Shown: piece after piece, positions 26,124 to 34,155 of the stretch | Position numbering within the stretch: position 1 is the first letter of the stretch | How the letters are laid out: the number at the start of each line of letters is the position of its first letter | From: JAFAHD01 sp963772515 | Lineage (GTDB): Bacteria > Vulcanimicrobiota > Vulcanimicrobiia > Eremiobacterales > Eremiobacteraceae | Assembly: GCA_963772515.1 (NCBI GenBank) | Contig: CAVYXC010000002.1 | Span: 558,001-622,000, forward strand | Direction: 5' to 3' | DNA length: 64,000 nucleotides | Notes under the pieces: model-generated | Told to the model about the DNA's origin: nothing | What the model saw: only the letters and a program-made list of their open reading frames with translations | The model's database searches: none | Position numbers and translations under genes: made by a program

Positions 26124-26879
26124 GTGCAAGCGACAGGAACGCCCATCGAGATCGACGTCAGAGGTTTGACCAAGAGCTACGGTCCGCGGACCGTGGTCGA
26201 CCAGGTCAGCCTCAACGTGCGCGGCGGCGAAGTGGTCGGTCTGCTCGGCCCGAACGGCGCCGGCAAGACCACCACATTCTATATGGTGGTCGGTCTGGTG
26301 CGGCCCAACGACGGCGCCGTGCTGCTGGTGACGGATAACGGCAGCACGGTCGACATCACACACCAGCCGATGCACATGCGCGCGCGCGAAGGCCTGGGCT
26401 ACCTCGCGCAGGAGTCGTCGGTCTTCCGCCGCCTGACCATCGAAGACAACATCCGCCTCATCTGGCAGCAGCGCGGGGTGCCGCGCCACGAGCAGGACGA
26501 GCGCCTCCCCAGGCTGCTCGCCGAGTTCGGGCTCGAGGGGCTCATCCACGCGCGCACGGAGACGCTCTCAGGCGGCGAGCGCCGGCGCGTCGAGATCGCG
26601 CGCGCGATCGCGACCGACCCCGCGTTCTTGCTGCTCGACGAGCCGTTCACCGGCATCGATCCGATCGCCGTCGCCGATATCCAAGAGATCATCCGGCTGC
26701 TCAAAGCCAAGGGCTTGGGCGTGCTGATCACCGACCACTCCGTGCGCGAGACGCTGGCGATCGTCGATCGCGCCTACATCCTCAACCGGGGGCGCATCGA
26801 GGTGTCGGGCAGCGCAGAGGACGTCGCGAGTTCGCCCACCGCGAGGAAGTTCTACTTGGGAGAGAGCTTTCGTCTGTGA
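26124..26879 (+). CDS. lptB: LPS export ABC transporter ATP-binding protein
   Basis: LptB powers extraction of lipopolysaccharide from the inner membrane with LptF, LptG and LptC. The 251-aa protein has Walker A GPNGAGKTT (residues 42-50), Q-loop LAQESSVF, ABC signature LSGGERRRVEIARA, Walker B FLLLDEPF, and the LptB-typical ITDHSVRETLAIVDRAYIL. It starts with GTG three bases after the ligase/LptC fusion and overlaps the permease gene by GTGA, so the three are likely co-translated. Confidence 0.94.
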   Translation: MQATGTPIEIDVRGLTKSYGPRTVVDQVSLNVRGGEVVGLLGPNGAGKTTTFYMVVGLVRPNDGAVLLVTDNGSTVDITHQPMHMRAREGLGYLAQESSVFRRLTIEDNIRLIWQQRGVPRHEQDERLPRLLAEFGLEGLIHARTETLSGGERRRVEIARAIATDPAFLLLDEPFTGIDPIAVADIQEIIRLLKAKGLGVLITDHSVRETLAIVDRAYILNRGRIEVSGSAEDVASSPTARKFYLGESFRL

Positions 26880-27961
26880 AGCTTCTCGACCGGTACATGG
26901 TCACGGAGCTCGGCGGACCGTTCTTGTTCGGACTGGCCGCGTTCACGCTGCTCTTCGTCGCCGGCGAACTGCTCAACGTCGCGCGCCTGGTGTCCGAAGA
27001 ACACGCCAGCCTGCTCGCGGCGGCCAAGTACTTCATCTATACCTTGCCGCAGACGCTCGTGCTCACGTTCCCGATGTCGATGCTGCTCTCGGTGCTGCTC
27101 TCGATGAGCCGGCTCTCCGGCGACTCGGAGATCACCGGCATGCGCGCGGGGGGCATCAGTCTCTACCGCATCGCGGCGCCGGTGGCGGCGGTCGGCCTGC
27201 TCGCCTCGCTCGTAGGACTAGGATTCCAAGAGTACGTCGTGCCTGGGGCTACCGCCAGGGCGAACGAGATCCTGACCAGCGAGATCCAGTCGGGCAACGT
27301 CAATATCCTTTCGAATGAGGTCGTGCGCACCGCGTTGCCGAACGGCGATGCGCAGGTGACGTACGCCGCCGGCTTCGACACCTCGACGCAATCGCTCGAA
27401 GAGATCACGGTGCAAGTGTATCGCGGCGAAACGCTGCTCTCGCTGCTGGTCGCACCGCGCGCGCGCTACCAGAACTCGACCTGGGTGCTGCATGACGCTA
27501 TTTCGTATCGCTTGGCACCCGTGTGCTGCACGCTCGGCGCCCTGCCGCTCACCAGCGTGAACATCGGCGCAAGTCCGACCCAGCTCATCGAGCTCTCTAA
27601 ACGCCCGGAGGACCTGTCGCGCAATCAACTGCGGCCGCTGCTGCATTCGGCGGTGGCTTCGGGCGACCAGTCGCGCTACGCATTGCTGCTGGTGACGTAC
27701 GACAGCAAACTCGCCCGTCCGTTCGCGAGCCTGGTCTTCACGCTGCTGGCAATACCGCTCGGCATCCGCCGCCAGCGTTCGACCTCGGGCGCCGGCTTCG
27801 GCATCAGCATCGCGATCGTGTTCGCGTTCTACGTCGTCACCACGATCTGCCTGGCGATCGGACGAACCGCGCCAGACCTGAGCTTGGTGATGGCCTGGCT
27901 GCCCAACATCCTCTTCGGCGCTATCGGCGTGTGGCTGCTGCAGCTGGCGGCCAAGGTATGA
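26876..27961 (+). CDS. LptF/LptG family LPS export permease (YjgP/YjgQ)
   Basis: A 361-aa permease with three N-terminal membrane segments, a central periplasmic beta-jellyroll region (about residues 130-260) and three C-terminal segments. The start (KLLDRYMVTELGGPFLFGLAAFTLLF) and SGDSEITGMRAGGISLYRI are hallmarks of LptF/G, and LARPFASLVFTLLAIPLGIR marks the C-terminal part. Only one such gene lies here; proteobacteria have two. Either a second is elsewhere or this one works as a homodimer. It starts with GTG overlapping lptB. Confidence 0.9.
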   Translation: MKLLDRYMVTELGGPFLFGLAAFTLLFVAGELLNVARLVSEEHASLLAAAKYFIYTLPQTLVLTFPMSMLLSVLLSMSRLSGDSEITGMRAGGISLYRIAAPVAAVGLLASLVGLGFQEYVVPGATARANEILTSEIQSGNVNILSNEVVRTALPNGDAQVTYAAGFDTSTQSLEEITVQVYRGETLLSLLVAPRARYQNSTWVLHDAISYRLAPVCCTLGALPLTSVNIGASPTQLIELSKRPEDLSRNQLRPLLHSAVASGDQSRYALLLVTYDSKLARPFASLVFTLLAIPLGIRRQRSTSGAGFGISIAIVFAFYVVTTICLAIGRTAPDLSLVMAWLPNILFGAIGVWLLQLAAKV

Positions 27962-28890
27962 TGGCGCTGGTGCTGGCGTTCGACATACGCCCCGTCATCA
28001 CGGTGGCTGGCATCGTCGTGCTCGCCGGGCTCATCGCATTCGTCGGCGATCGCGTCGGCCACCAGGTCGGACGGCGGCGCATGACGCTGTTCGGCCTGCG
28101 TCCGCGCTACACGAGCACCATCTTCGCGGTCGGTTTCGGCATGCTCATCGCGCTGTTCGCGGTCGGAGTCGTCGCGGCGGTGAACCAAGAGGCGCGCCAA
28201 GCGCTGTTCTCGATCAACACGCTGCGCGATGAGATCAAGACGCTGACCGCGCAGCGCGATCAGCTCTTGCTGTTCGTGCGCGAGGCGCCGCTCGTCTTCC
28301 GCAATGGCGAGCCGATCTCGCGGCCGGTGCTCATCGACACGACGGACGATGAAGCGACCATCGAGCGCAACTTGACGGCGCTGTTCCACGTCGTCGCCCA
28401 GCATTACAGCACCATTCCCGACGTCCAGCCCTATCCGGAAGAGCTCACGCCGGCCGCGCGCGCGAAGATCGCAGCGCTCGCGCGCCAGATCAAGACATAT
28501 ACGCCCGACGACGCGATCGTCGTGCCGGTCGCCGGCGAGAACATTTTCCGCCACGGCGCGATGTCGATCTCGTTCAATGTGTTCCGAGACGGGCTGATCT
28601 ACCGCAAGGGTGACGCGATCGCCGCGGTAAGCATCGCGGATGGACGCGATCCGCAGCTCGCCAGCGCGGGGCTGCAGCAGCTGCGCATCGCCATCACCGA
28701 CAACGCGACCGCGCATGGGATGCCGCCGACCATCGCCGACACGCCTGAGGCGAACGTCGCGGCGTTCGACGACGCTTACAAGCAGCTGCGATCGATCCAC
28801 GGGCCGGCGGTGATGCGCGCTATCGCGGCGCGCGACGTCAAAGCCAGCGGACCGCTCACCACCGAGCTGATCGTCGCGCCCGCACGCTGA
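27958..28890 (+). CDS. DUF3084 membrane protein
   Basis: A 310-aa protein with two N-terminal membrane segments (PVITVAGIVVLAGLIAFV and FAVGFGMLIALFAVGVVAAV) flanking VGHQVGRRRMTLFGLRPRYTS, the hallmark of DUF3084 known mainly from cyanobacteria. A short helical segment and a mostly extramembrane domain follow. Function is unknown. It overlaps the LptF/G stop (ATGATG) and abuts a YqgF/RuvX-like gene, the same order seen in cyanobacterial genomes as I recall them. Co-translation with lptF/G suggests an envelope role. Confidence 0.72.
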   Translation: MMALVLAFDIRPVITVAGIVVLAGLIAFVGDRVGHQVGRRRMTLFGLRPRYTSTIFAVGFGMLIALFAVGVVAAVNQEARQALFSINTLRDEIKTLTAQRDQLLLFVREAPLVFRNGEPISRPVLIDTTDDEATIERNLTALFHVVAQHYSTIPDVQPYPEELTPAARAKIAALARQIKTYTPDDAIVVPVAGENIFRHGAMSISFNVFRDGLIYRKGDAIAAVSIADGRDPQLASAGLQQLRIAITDNATAHGMPPTIADTPEANVAAFDDAYKQLRSIHGPAVMRAIAARDVKASGPLTTELIVAPAR

Positions 28891-29306
28891 TGCGCACGCC
28901 GCGACGGCGCTACATCGGCGTCGATCCGGGCCGCTCCAAATGCGGCGTCGCGATCGCCTACGACGACGGCGAGCGCGTCGATCTGCGAGTGGTGCCGACT
29001 CCGCAGCTGCACGCGTATCTTGCCACGCATGCACCCGACCCGGACGTCGCCGGCATCTGCGTGGGCCATGCGACGACGTCAAGTGCGGTCGTGGAGCTGT
29101 GCCGGACGGCCTTGCCGGACGTGCCTGTCAGCATCGTCGACGAGAGCCGTACGACGTTGGAAGCGCGCCAGCGCTACTATCAGGATCATCCGCCGCGCGG
29201 CCTTGCGCGCCTTATACCACGGGGTTTGCTCGTTCCCAGTGAGCCGCTCGACGGCTATGCGGCGCTGCTCATCATCGAGCGATTTCTAAGCCGCGACAAG
29301 GCGTGA
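28890..29306 (+). CDS. RNase H-fold protein related to RuvX/YqgF Holliday junction resolvase
   Basis: A 138-aa RNase H-like protein. The first-strand motif YIGVDPGRSKCGVAI places the first catalytic aspartate at D12. IVDESRTTLEARQRY supplies a possible second acidic residue, and DGYAALLII near the C-terminus the last aspartate. Length matches the YqgF family, which processes pre-16S rRNA or resolves junctions. It diverges from canonical YqgF and resembles the group found next to DUF3084 genes. It ends the long plus-strand envelope cluster. Confidence 0.68.
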   Translation: MRTPRRRYIGVDPGRSKCGVAIAYDDGERVDLRVVPTPQLHAYLATHAPDPDVAGICVGHATTSSAVVELCRTALPDVPVSIVDESRTTLEARQRYYQDHPPRGLARLIPRGLLVPSEPLDGYAALLIIERFLSRDKA

Positions 29307-29598
29307 TTTTGGAGTCCCACCTTTCGGGAACGGCCCAGGCTCCCGACGAGCGGCCAAGGGCAGGAATGGGCAATTTTAGCGGCCAACCCAGCCCGTGCAG
29401 GTTGCCGGTGCAGTGCTTCGCCTTTGTCCTCATGGGCGATACGGCGCCGAATATTTGTGCCGCTGGACGACATGATGGTCGTTTGGCGTCCTCGGGACCC
29501 ATCGGAACTGGATTCGCAAAGCAGGGAACGAAGATTCTGCGCGCGTCAAGGTTCGAAACGGCCCCCGAAGTCTGTGCCTCTCGCTAAGGAGGACCGCT
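29307..29598 (+). other. 292-base intergenic region, probable long leader of the SLH porin
   Basis: No gene is supported here: open frames exist but show poor codon choice and no family. It contains a GGGA/TCCC pairing around 29325-29348 and ends with a perfect Shine-Dalgarno AAGGAGG at 29586-29592, six bases before the TTG start. The length suggests a structured 5' UTR or a small RNA. I do not recognise 6S, SRP, tmRNA or a known riboswitch. Confidence 0.4.
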
Positions 29599-32277
29599 TT
29601 GAAGAGATTCGCCTACCTCGCGGTAAGCGCGTTCGTCGCCGCTTCTGTTTTGTGCGTCAAGCCGGCGTCTGCGACGCCGTTCAACGACGTTCCGGCGAAC
29701 AGCTGGGCGGCGGACTACATCCAGACGCTCGCGGCAGACGGCATTCTTGCCGGCTATCCGAATGGAAAATTCCTCGGCAACCGGCCGATGACGCGCAACG
29801 AGGTCGCGGTCGCCTTAGCGCGCGCGATCGCCAAAGTGGAAGCCGAAGGCGGCGCGAGCAAAGCCGACCTGCAAAAGCTCGCCAGACTGATGGACGCCTA
29901 CAAGGACGAGCTCGACGGCATGGGCGTGCGAGTCACGCAGATCGAGGACAGGCTCGCGGCGCTCGACAAAGCGACGAAGTTCGCGCAAGGCTTCACCGTG
30001 CACGGCACGCTATGGGGAGGCTACTCGCAGCGCGAGCAGATCCAGAACCCGACCGTGCTCACCGGCGCGCCGTCATGCGCGACCACCAACCCGCTGCCGG
30101 CCAACGCCTGCTTGGCGCGTTCCGATCCGGTCTTCAATTTCACCGACCAGTTCATCGAGAACGACCAGAGCAACGACCCGTACTACGGACGCGTCGGCCC
30201 CGGCATCTTGCTGCCGCGCGCGCAATGGGAGTTCACGCCCTCGTACGCGGTCAATCAGAACCTGATCATCTCGCTGCCCATCAACATCGTTGACTACTAC
30301 GTAGGCGGCTACCAGCAGCAGCAGACCGGCGTCGGCATCAACCCGACGCTTGAGATCAACGTGCCGAATATGAACGGCGTCACCGGCCTGAACATCCGTG
30401 TCGGGCAGCTGCAGAACATCAAGGGCTCGCTCACCGGCCTGACCTACAGCCCGGCCGACAATTTCCACATCAACTACACCGATCCGTTCCGACCGTTTCC
30501 CAACGGCGTCGACGTGACGGCGACGATCGAGAAATATCTGGACGTGCAGGCATATGGCACGAAGATAGACCCGGTCGGTGTCCTGAGCAACGAGCCGGCG
30601 TTCGGGCCGACCCCCGGCTACATCCAGTCGAACACGTACCTGGGCCCGTACTACTTCCAGCAGACGACCAACGTCTACGGCTCGGCGCCGACGACCGACA
30701 CGTTCACGTCGGGCACCGGCACGCTGACCTCGGTGACGTTGAGCGCGCTCGCGCAGCCGGGCACGGTCTTCGTCTCGTACTACCTCGGGCCGCCGACCTG
30801 CTTCACCGGTTGCTTCTTCACCGGACCGAACCAGCCCAACGAGCCCAGTTTCAACTTCGTGCAGACCCCGAACATAGTCGTGTTCACGTCGCCCAGCCCC
30901 ATCCCGGCCGGCGTGACCGTCTCGATCACGTATCAATCGTACAGCGTCTCGAACAACACGTTCCCGCAGCGCTATGACGTCGGCGGCCGCGCGGTTTACC
31001 GCATCCCTGGCATCCCGAGCGCGCAGATCGGCTTCTCGCTCAACCGCCTGTTCGACCTCAACGCCGGTAACAGCGCGTCCGGTAACACCATCTATCTGCA
31101 GTCGGCGTCGGTCCCGAACACGATCGTGAGCGATACCGTATTCGGTTTCGACTTCGTCATGCCGCTGGCGCGCAAGTGGGGTCCGGTCGTCACACCGGCG
31201 CTCTACGGCGAAGTCGCGAACAGCAAATACACGCCTGACTTCCAGCGCATTCCCGCGGAAAGCGATACCGCGGGCGTGATAGGCCTGAAGTTCAAGCTGT
31301 GGGGCGGCGACGAGACGCTGTCGTACCAGAGCGTCGGACCGAACTACATCGACGGCGCGTCCTTCATGTGGGCGGGCCAATCGCCGGCGCTGTTCTCGTT
31401 CTGGAACATGCCGCAGCTGCCGACCGGCTTCGGTATCGGCAACACGCTGGGCATCAATAAGCAAGTCGACAACGTCGCGCTGGCCAACGGTTACGCCGGC
31501 CCGCTGCTGCAGAACACGGGGCAGTTCCCTGGCGGAACCTTCGACTTCCCGCTGTTCAACCAGTTCAAGGCGCAAGGGCCGTACTTCTACAGCACGTTCG
31601 CGCCCAACACGCGCGGACCGTCGGTGCAGCTCAACTTCCCGGTCCGCATCGGCGGCGTCAACCTCAAACTGCGCCTGGGCGGCCAACAGCTGCAAGAGAT
31701 CCGTCCGAACTCGTTGTCGGCGGCGATCTTCGGCCCGCAGTACATCACTGGCGTTGGTGCCAAGTACCAGACCGTCGGCGGCGGGTTCACGCTCGGACTG
31801 CCGATCTGGGATCGTACGGCGACGCTGAACTTCGACGCACTGTACGAGCGCATCCAGCGGCTGGACCAAACGCCCTTCGTGTACGCGGCTGATCCGCTGC
31901 TCGGCGTTCCCGGTGCGTACGATGCGCTTGGCAGCACCGAGTTGACCGGCACGGGCCAAATCGTGTACTTCTACCCGAACTACCAGAACGTGCGCCACTT
32001 GGCGGGCAGCGGCTCGCTGGCATTGCCCATCACGGCCGCCCTCACGGCGAACGTGACCTACGTCAACCAGGCGTGGGGTGGTGAGGCGCTCAACACGCTC
32101 AACCAGAGCATCAGCCAGACGAAGACGGCCCTCAACGCGGGCATTCTCTACAACATTCCGAACACCAACTCGTCGCTTAACTTCTTCTTCACGAACTATC
32201 AGTGGAAAGACAACCAGCTGCCGACCTACAACTGGACGCAGAACCGGCAGAACATCTACTACACGGTCAAGTTCTGA
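29599..32277 (+). CDS. SLH-domain outer membrane porin (OmpM-like)
   Basis: An 892-aa outer membrane protein. The signal peptide is cleaved after about residue 25 (KPASA). One S-layer-homology domain follows (FNDVPANSWAADYIQTLAADGILAGYPNGKFLGNRPMTRNEVAVALARAI). Next come a coiled coil (about 88-130) and a large beta-barrel of alternating strands ending in IYYTVKF with terminal phenylalanine. This is the layout of OmpM-type proteins, which tether the outer membrane to the cell wall in diderm Terrabacteria. The TTG start is fixed by AAGGAGG six bases upstream. It appears monocistronic, with hairpins after the stop. Confidence 0.86.
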   Translation: MKRFAYLAVSAFVAASVLCVKPASATPFNDVPANSWAADYIQTLAADGILAGYPNGKFLGNRPMTRNEVAVALARAIAKVEAEGGASKADLQKLARLMDAYKDELDGMGVRVTQIEDRLAALDKATKFAQGFTVHGTLWGGYSQREQIQNPTVLTGAPSCATTNPLPANACLARSDPVFNFTDQFIENDQSNDPYYGRVGPGILLPRAQWEFTPSYAVNQNLIISLPINIVDYYVGGYQQQQTGVGINPTLEINVPNMNGVTGLNIRVGQLQNIKGSLTGLTYSPADNFHINYTDPFRPFPNGVDVTATIEKYLDVQAYGTKIDPVGVLSNEPAFGPTPGYIQSNTYLGPYYFQQTTNVYGSAPTTDTFTSGTGTLTSVTLSALAQPGTVFVSYYLGPPTCFTGCFFTGPNQPNEPSFNFVQTPNIVVFTSPSPIPAGVTVSITYQSYSVSNNTFPQRYDVGGRAVYRIPGIPSAQIGFSLNRLFDLNAGNSASGNTIYLQSASVPNTIVSDTVFGFDFVMPLARKWGPVVTPALYGEVANSKYTPDFQRIPAESDTAGVIGLKFKLWGGDETLSYQSVGPNYIDGASFMWAGQSPALFSFWNMPQLPTGFGIGNTLGINKQVDNVALANGYAGPLLQNTGQFPGGTFDFPLFNQFKAQGPYFYSTFAPNTRGPSVQLNFPVRIGGVNLKLRLGGQQLQEIRPNSLSAAIFGPQYITGVGAKYQTVGGGFTLGLPIWDRTATLNFDALYERIQRLDQTPFVYAADPLLGVPGAYDALGSTELTGTGQIVYFYPNYQNVRHLAGSGSLALPITAALTANVTYVNQAWGGEALNTLNQSISQTKTALNAGILYNIPNTNSSLNFFFTNYQWKDNQLPTYNWTQNRQNIYYTVKF

Positions 32278-32287
32278 CGTGATGTAG

Positions 32288-32309
32288 TCCCGCGATTTCG
32301 ATCGCGGGA
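32288..32309 (+). terminator. Hairpin downstream of the SLH porin
   Basis: A perfect 9-bp stem TCCCGCGAT/ATCGCGGGA with a TTCG loop begins 10 bases after the porin stop. No T-run follows, so it probably stabilises the mRNA 3' end or works with the hairpin at 32324. Confidence 0.5.
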
Positions 32310-32323
32310 AGTCGACAGCGAAA

Positions 32324-32358
32324 GGGGGTCAGGCAATGCCTGGCCCCCAATCTTTTCG
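32324..32358 (+). terminator. Probable rho-independent terminator after the SLH porin
   Basis: An 11-bp stem with one G-T pair (GGGGGTCAGGC/GCCTGGCCCCC, 3-base loop) is followed by TCTTTT. It covers an ATG at 32336, arguing that the next gene starts at 32360 instead. Confidence 0.6.
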
Positions 32359-32359
32359 A

Positions 32360-33130
32360 ATGCGTAAAGAGGCGATCGGCGCGGGCGTGCTCGCGCTGGT
32401 CCTCGTCGGCGTGCTCGCATGGCGTCCGCTCGCGGCGTGGTGGTTCGACGACCTGGGCAATCTCGCGCTCGCCAAGGGCGATGCAGCGGGAGCGCAGTCG
32501 TGGTTCGACCGCGGTCTCGCGCTGACGCCGCACTCCCGCCTGCTGCTCGAGGACCGTGGCCGTGCGCTGCTCGACAGCGATCCGGCGGAAGCGCTCCGCG
32601 ATTTCCAAGCATCGGCCTGCGGCGCGGCCTGCATCGCTGAAATGGGCGACGCGCAAGCGCGTCTCGGCAACGCGGACGCCGCGGTCGCCGACTATCTGCA
32701 GGCCAACGCGGCGGTGCGGCTCGCCGCCATGGAGGACCGCATCGCGCAGACGGGCCGTTACGACGAAGCGATCGCGCTGGAGACGGCACTCGTACAACGG
32801 CTGGGCGGAGACATGCTGTTGCGGGCCGATCTGGCGGCTGCCTACGCCAAGATAGGCAAGCTTTCGGCCGCCGCGAGTTACGCGAAGCCGCAAGCCGCCG
32901 ACGGATATCGCCGGCGCGCGATCGCGTCGTTCAAGCGGGCGACCGAGATCGCACCGTTCAACGAAGGGTACTTGCTCTCGTACGCGTCGGCGCAAAAGGA
33001 CTGGGGCGACAAGAACGCGGCGCGCGAGGCGTACATGCGCGTCCTCTCGCTCCATCCGCATCAGGCCGACGCCGAACAAGCGCTAAGCGAGCTCGGCGTG
33101 GCCCCGTCACCGACACTGCACGTGCATTGA
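32360..33130 (+). CDS. Membrane-anchored TPR-repeat protein
   Basis: 256 aa with one N-terminal membrane helix (AIGAGVLALVLVGVLAW) followed by repeated helix pairs in TPR style, for example GNLALAKGDAAGAQSWFDRGLALTP, GDAQARLGNADAAVADYLQAN and KNAAREAYMRVLSLHPHQADAEQAL. No enzymatic motif is seen. ATG 32360 was chosen because the upstream in-frame ATG sits in the loop of a terminator hairpin. It is followed by a glycosyltransferase gene with a TGATG overlap, so a role in surface polysaccharide assembly is possible. Confidence 0.7.
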   Translation: MRKEAIGAGVLALVLVGVLAWRPLAAWWFDDLGNLALAKGDAAGAQSWFDRGLALTPHSRLLLEDRGRALLDSDPAEALRDFQASACGAACIAEMGDAQARLGNADAAVADYLQANAAVRLAAMEDRIAQTGRYDEAIALETALVQRLGGDMLLRADLAAAYAKIGKLSAAASYAKPQAADGYRRRAIASFKRATEIAPFNEGYLLSYASAQKDWGDKNAAREAYMRVLSLHPHQADAEQALSELGVAPSPTLHVH

Positions 33131-34155
33131 TGCGCGTCGCCATCGAGACGCAGTTCGCGCGTGGCACCGCGACGGGCCTTGGCGTCTATTCGAGCGCGCT
33201 CGCGAACGCACTGCGCGCGCGCGGGGACGTCGACGTCGTCGAGCTGCGCGATGACAGCTTCGACCTGTGGCGCTTCGACCGGCGCGCGTACTGGGATCAG
33301 CTGCGCGTGCGACGCCTCGCGCGTGCGGCCCGCGCTGACGTCGTCCATTTCACGGGCGGCACATTGCCCTGGCGTCCGCCTCATCCGTGCGTGTTGACGC
33401 TGCACGACTTGACCTGGCTGCGCACCGCCAATCGCGGCCGCGCCTACGTGCGCTGGTACTTCGGCTCGTGGCAGCCGCGCCTTGCGCGCGCCGCCGATGC
33501 GCTCGTCGTGGATACGCACGCCGCAAGGGCGGATGTCGCCGAGGGTCTCGGCGTCTCGCCGGAATCGATCCACGTGGCGGGCGCCGGCGTCGACGAACGT
33601 TTTTTCGCGCTTGCGCGTTCCCCGGCGCAACCGTTATTCGTGCTCGCGGTGGGCACTGTGGAGGAGCGCAAAGACCTTATCACCGCGGTGCGCGCGGTCG
33701 CGCGGCTCGGCGGGATCCGTCTGGTGTGCGCGGGTCCGCTCACCCCGTATGCGGACGAGGTGCGCCGCGAAGTCGCGCGCTTGAATGCCGGCGATCGCGT
33801 GGAGCTGCTCGGTTTTGTCGACGACGGCCGCTTGCTCGACCTCTACGCTCGCGCGGCGGCGCTGATCTTCCCCTCGCGCTACGAGGGCTTCGGGTTGCCG
33901 CCGCTGCAAGCGTTGGCCGCGGGGCTGCCCGTCGTCGCATCCGACATCCCGGTGTTGCGCGAAGTCCTCGACGACGCAGTTGCTTTTTGCCCACCGGGTG
34001 ATGCGCGCGCGTTTTCGGATGCGCTCGCAGACGTATTAGCGGGAGGCAGCACGCTCGCTGAGCGCGTCGAGCGCGGCCGCGCCTGGGCGCGCACGTTCAG
34101 CTGGACGAAAGTCGCCCAAACGATGGTCGCGGTCTACACTGGTCTGCTAGCCTAA
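33130..34155 (+). CDS. Family 4 glycosyltransferase
   Basis: A 341-aa GT-B glycosyltransferase. It has an N-terminal acceptor domain (FARGTATGLGVYSSALANAL), a LTLHDLTWL strand typical of GT4, the donor-domain start FVLAVGTVEERKDL, and the EX7E motif in PSRYEGFGLPPLQALAAGLPVVASD. Retaining transfer of a sugar nucleotide is expected; substrate unknown. It starts at ATG 33130 overlapping the TPR gene stop and ends overlapping, tail to tail by 4 bases, the minus-strand gene at 34152. Confidence 0.86.
   Translation: MRVAIETQFARGTATGLGVYSSALANALRARGDVDVVELRDDSFDLWRFDRRAYWDQLRVRRLARAARADVVHFTGGTLPWRPPHPCVLTLHDLTWLRTANRGRAYVRWYFGSWQPRLARAADALVVDTHAARADVAEGLGVSPESIHVAGAGVDERFFALARSPAQPLFVLAVGTVEERKDLITAVRAVARLGGIRLVCAGPLTPYADEVRREVARLNAGDRVELLGFVDDGRLLDLYARAAALIFPSRYEGFGLPPLQALAAGLPVVASDIPVLREVLDDAVAFCPPGDARAFSDALADVLAGGSTLAERVERGRAWARTFSWTKVAQTMVAVYTGLLA

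Noticed and set aside
29303..29587. 94-codon frame in the gap before the SLH porin
   Set aside because: Codon choice unlike neighbours, no domain, and it stops just before the porin's Shine-Dalgarno.
30073..31998. 641-codon open frame antisense to the SLH porin
   Set aside because: Same codon-bias artefact; the composition is repetitive Arg/Val/Asp without any domain.
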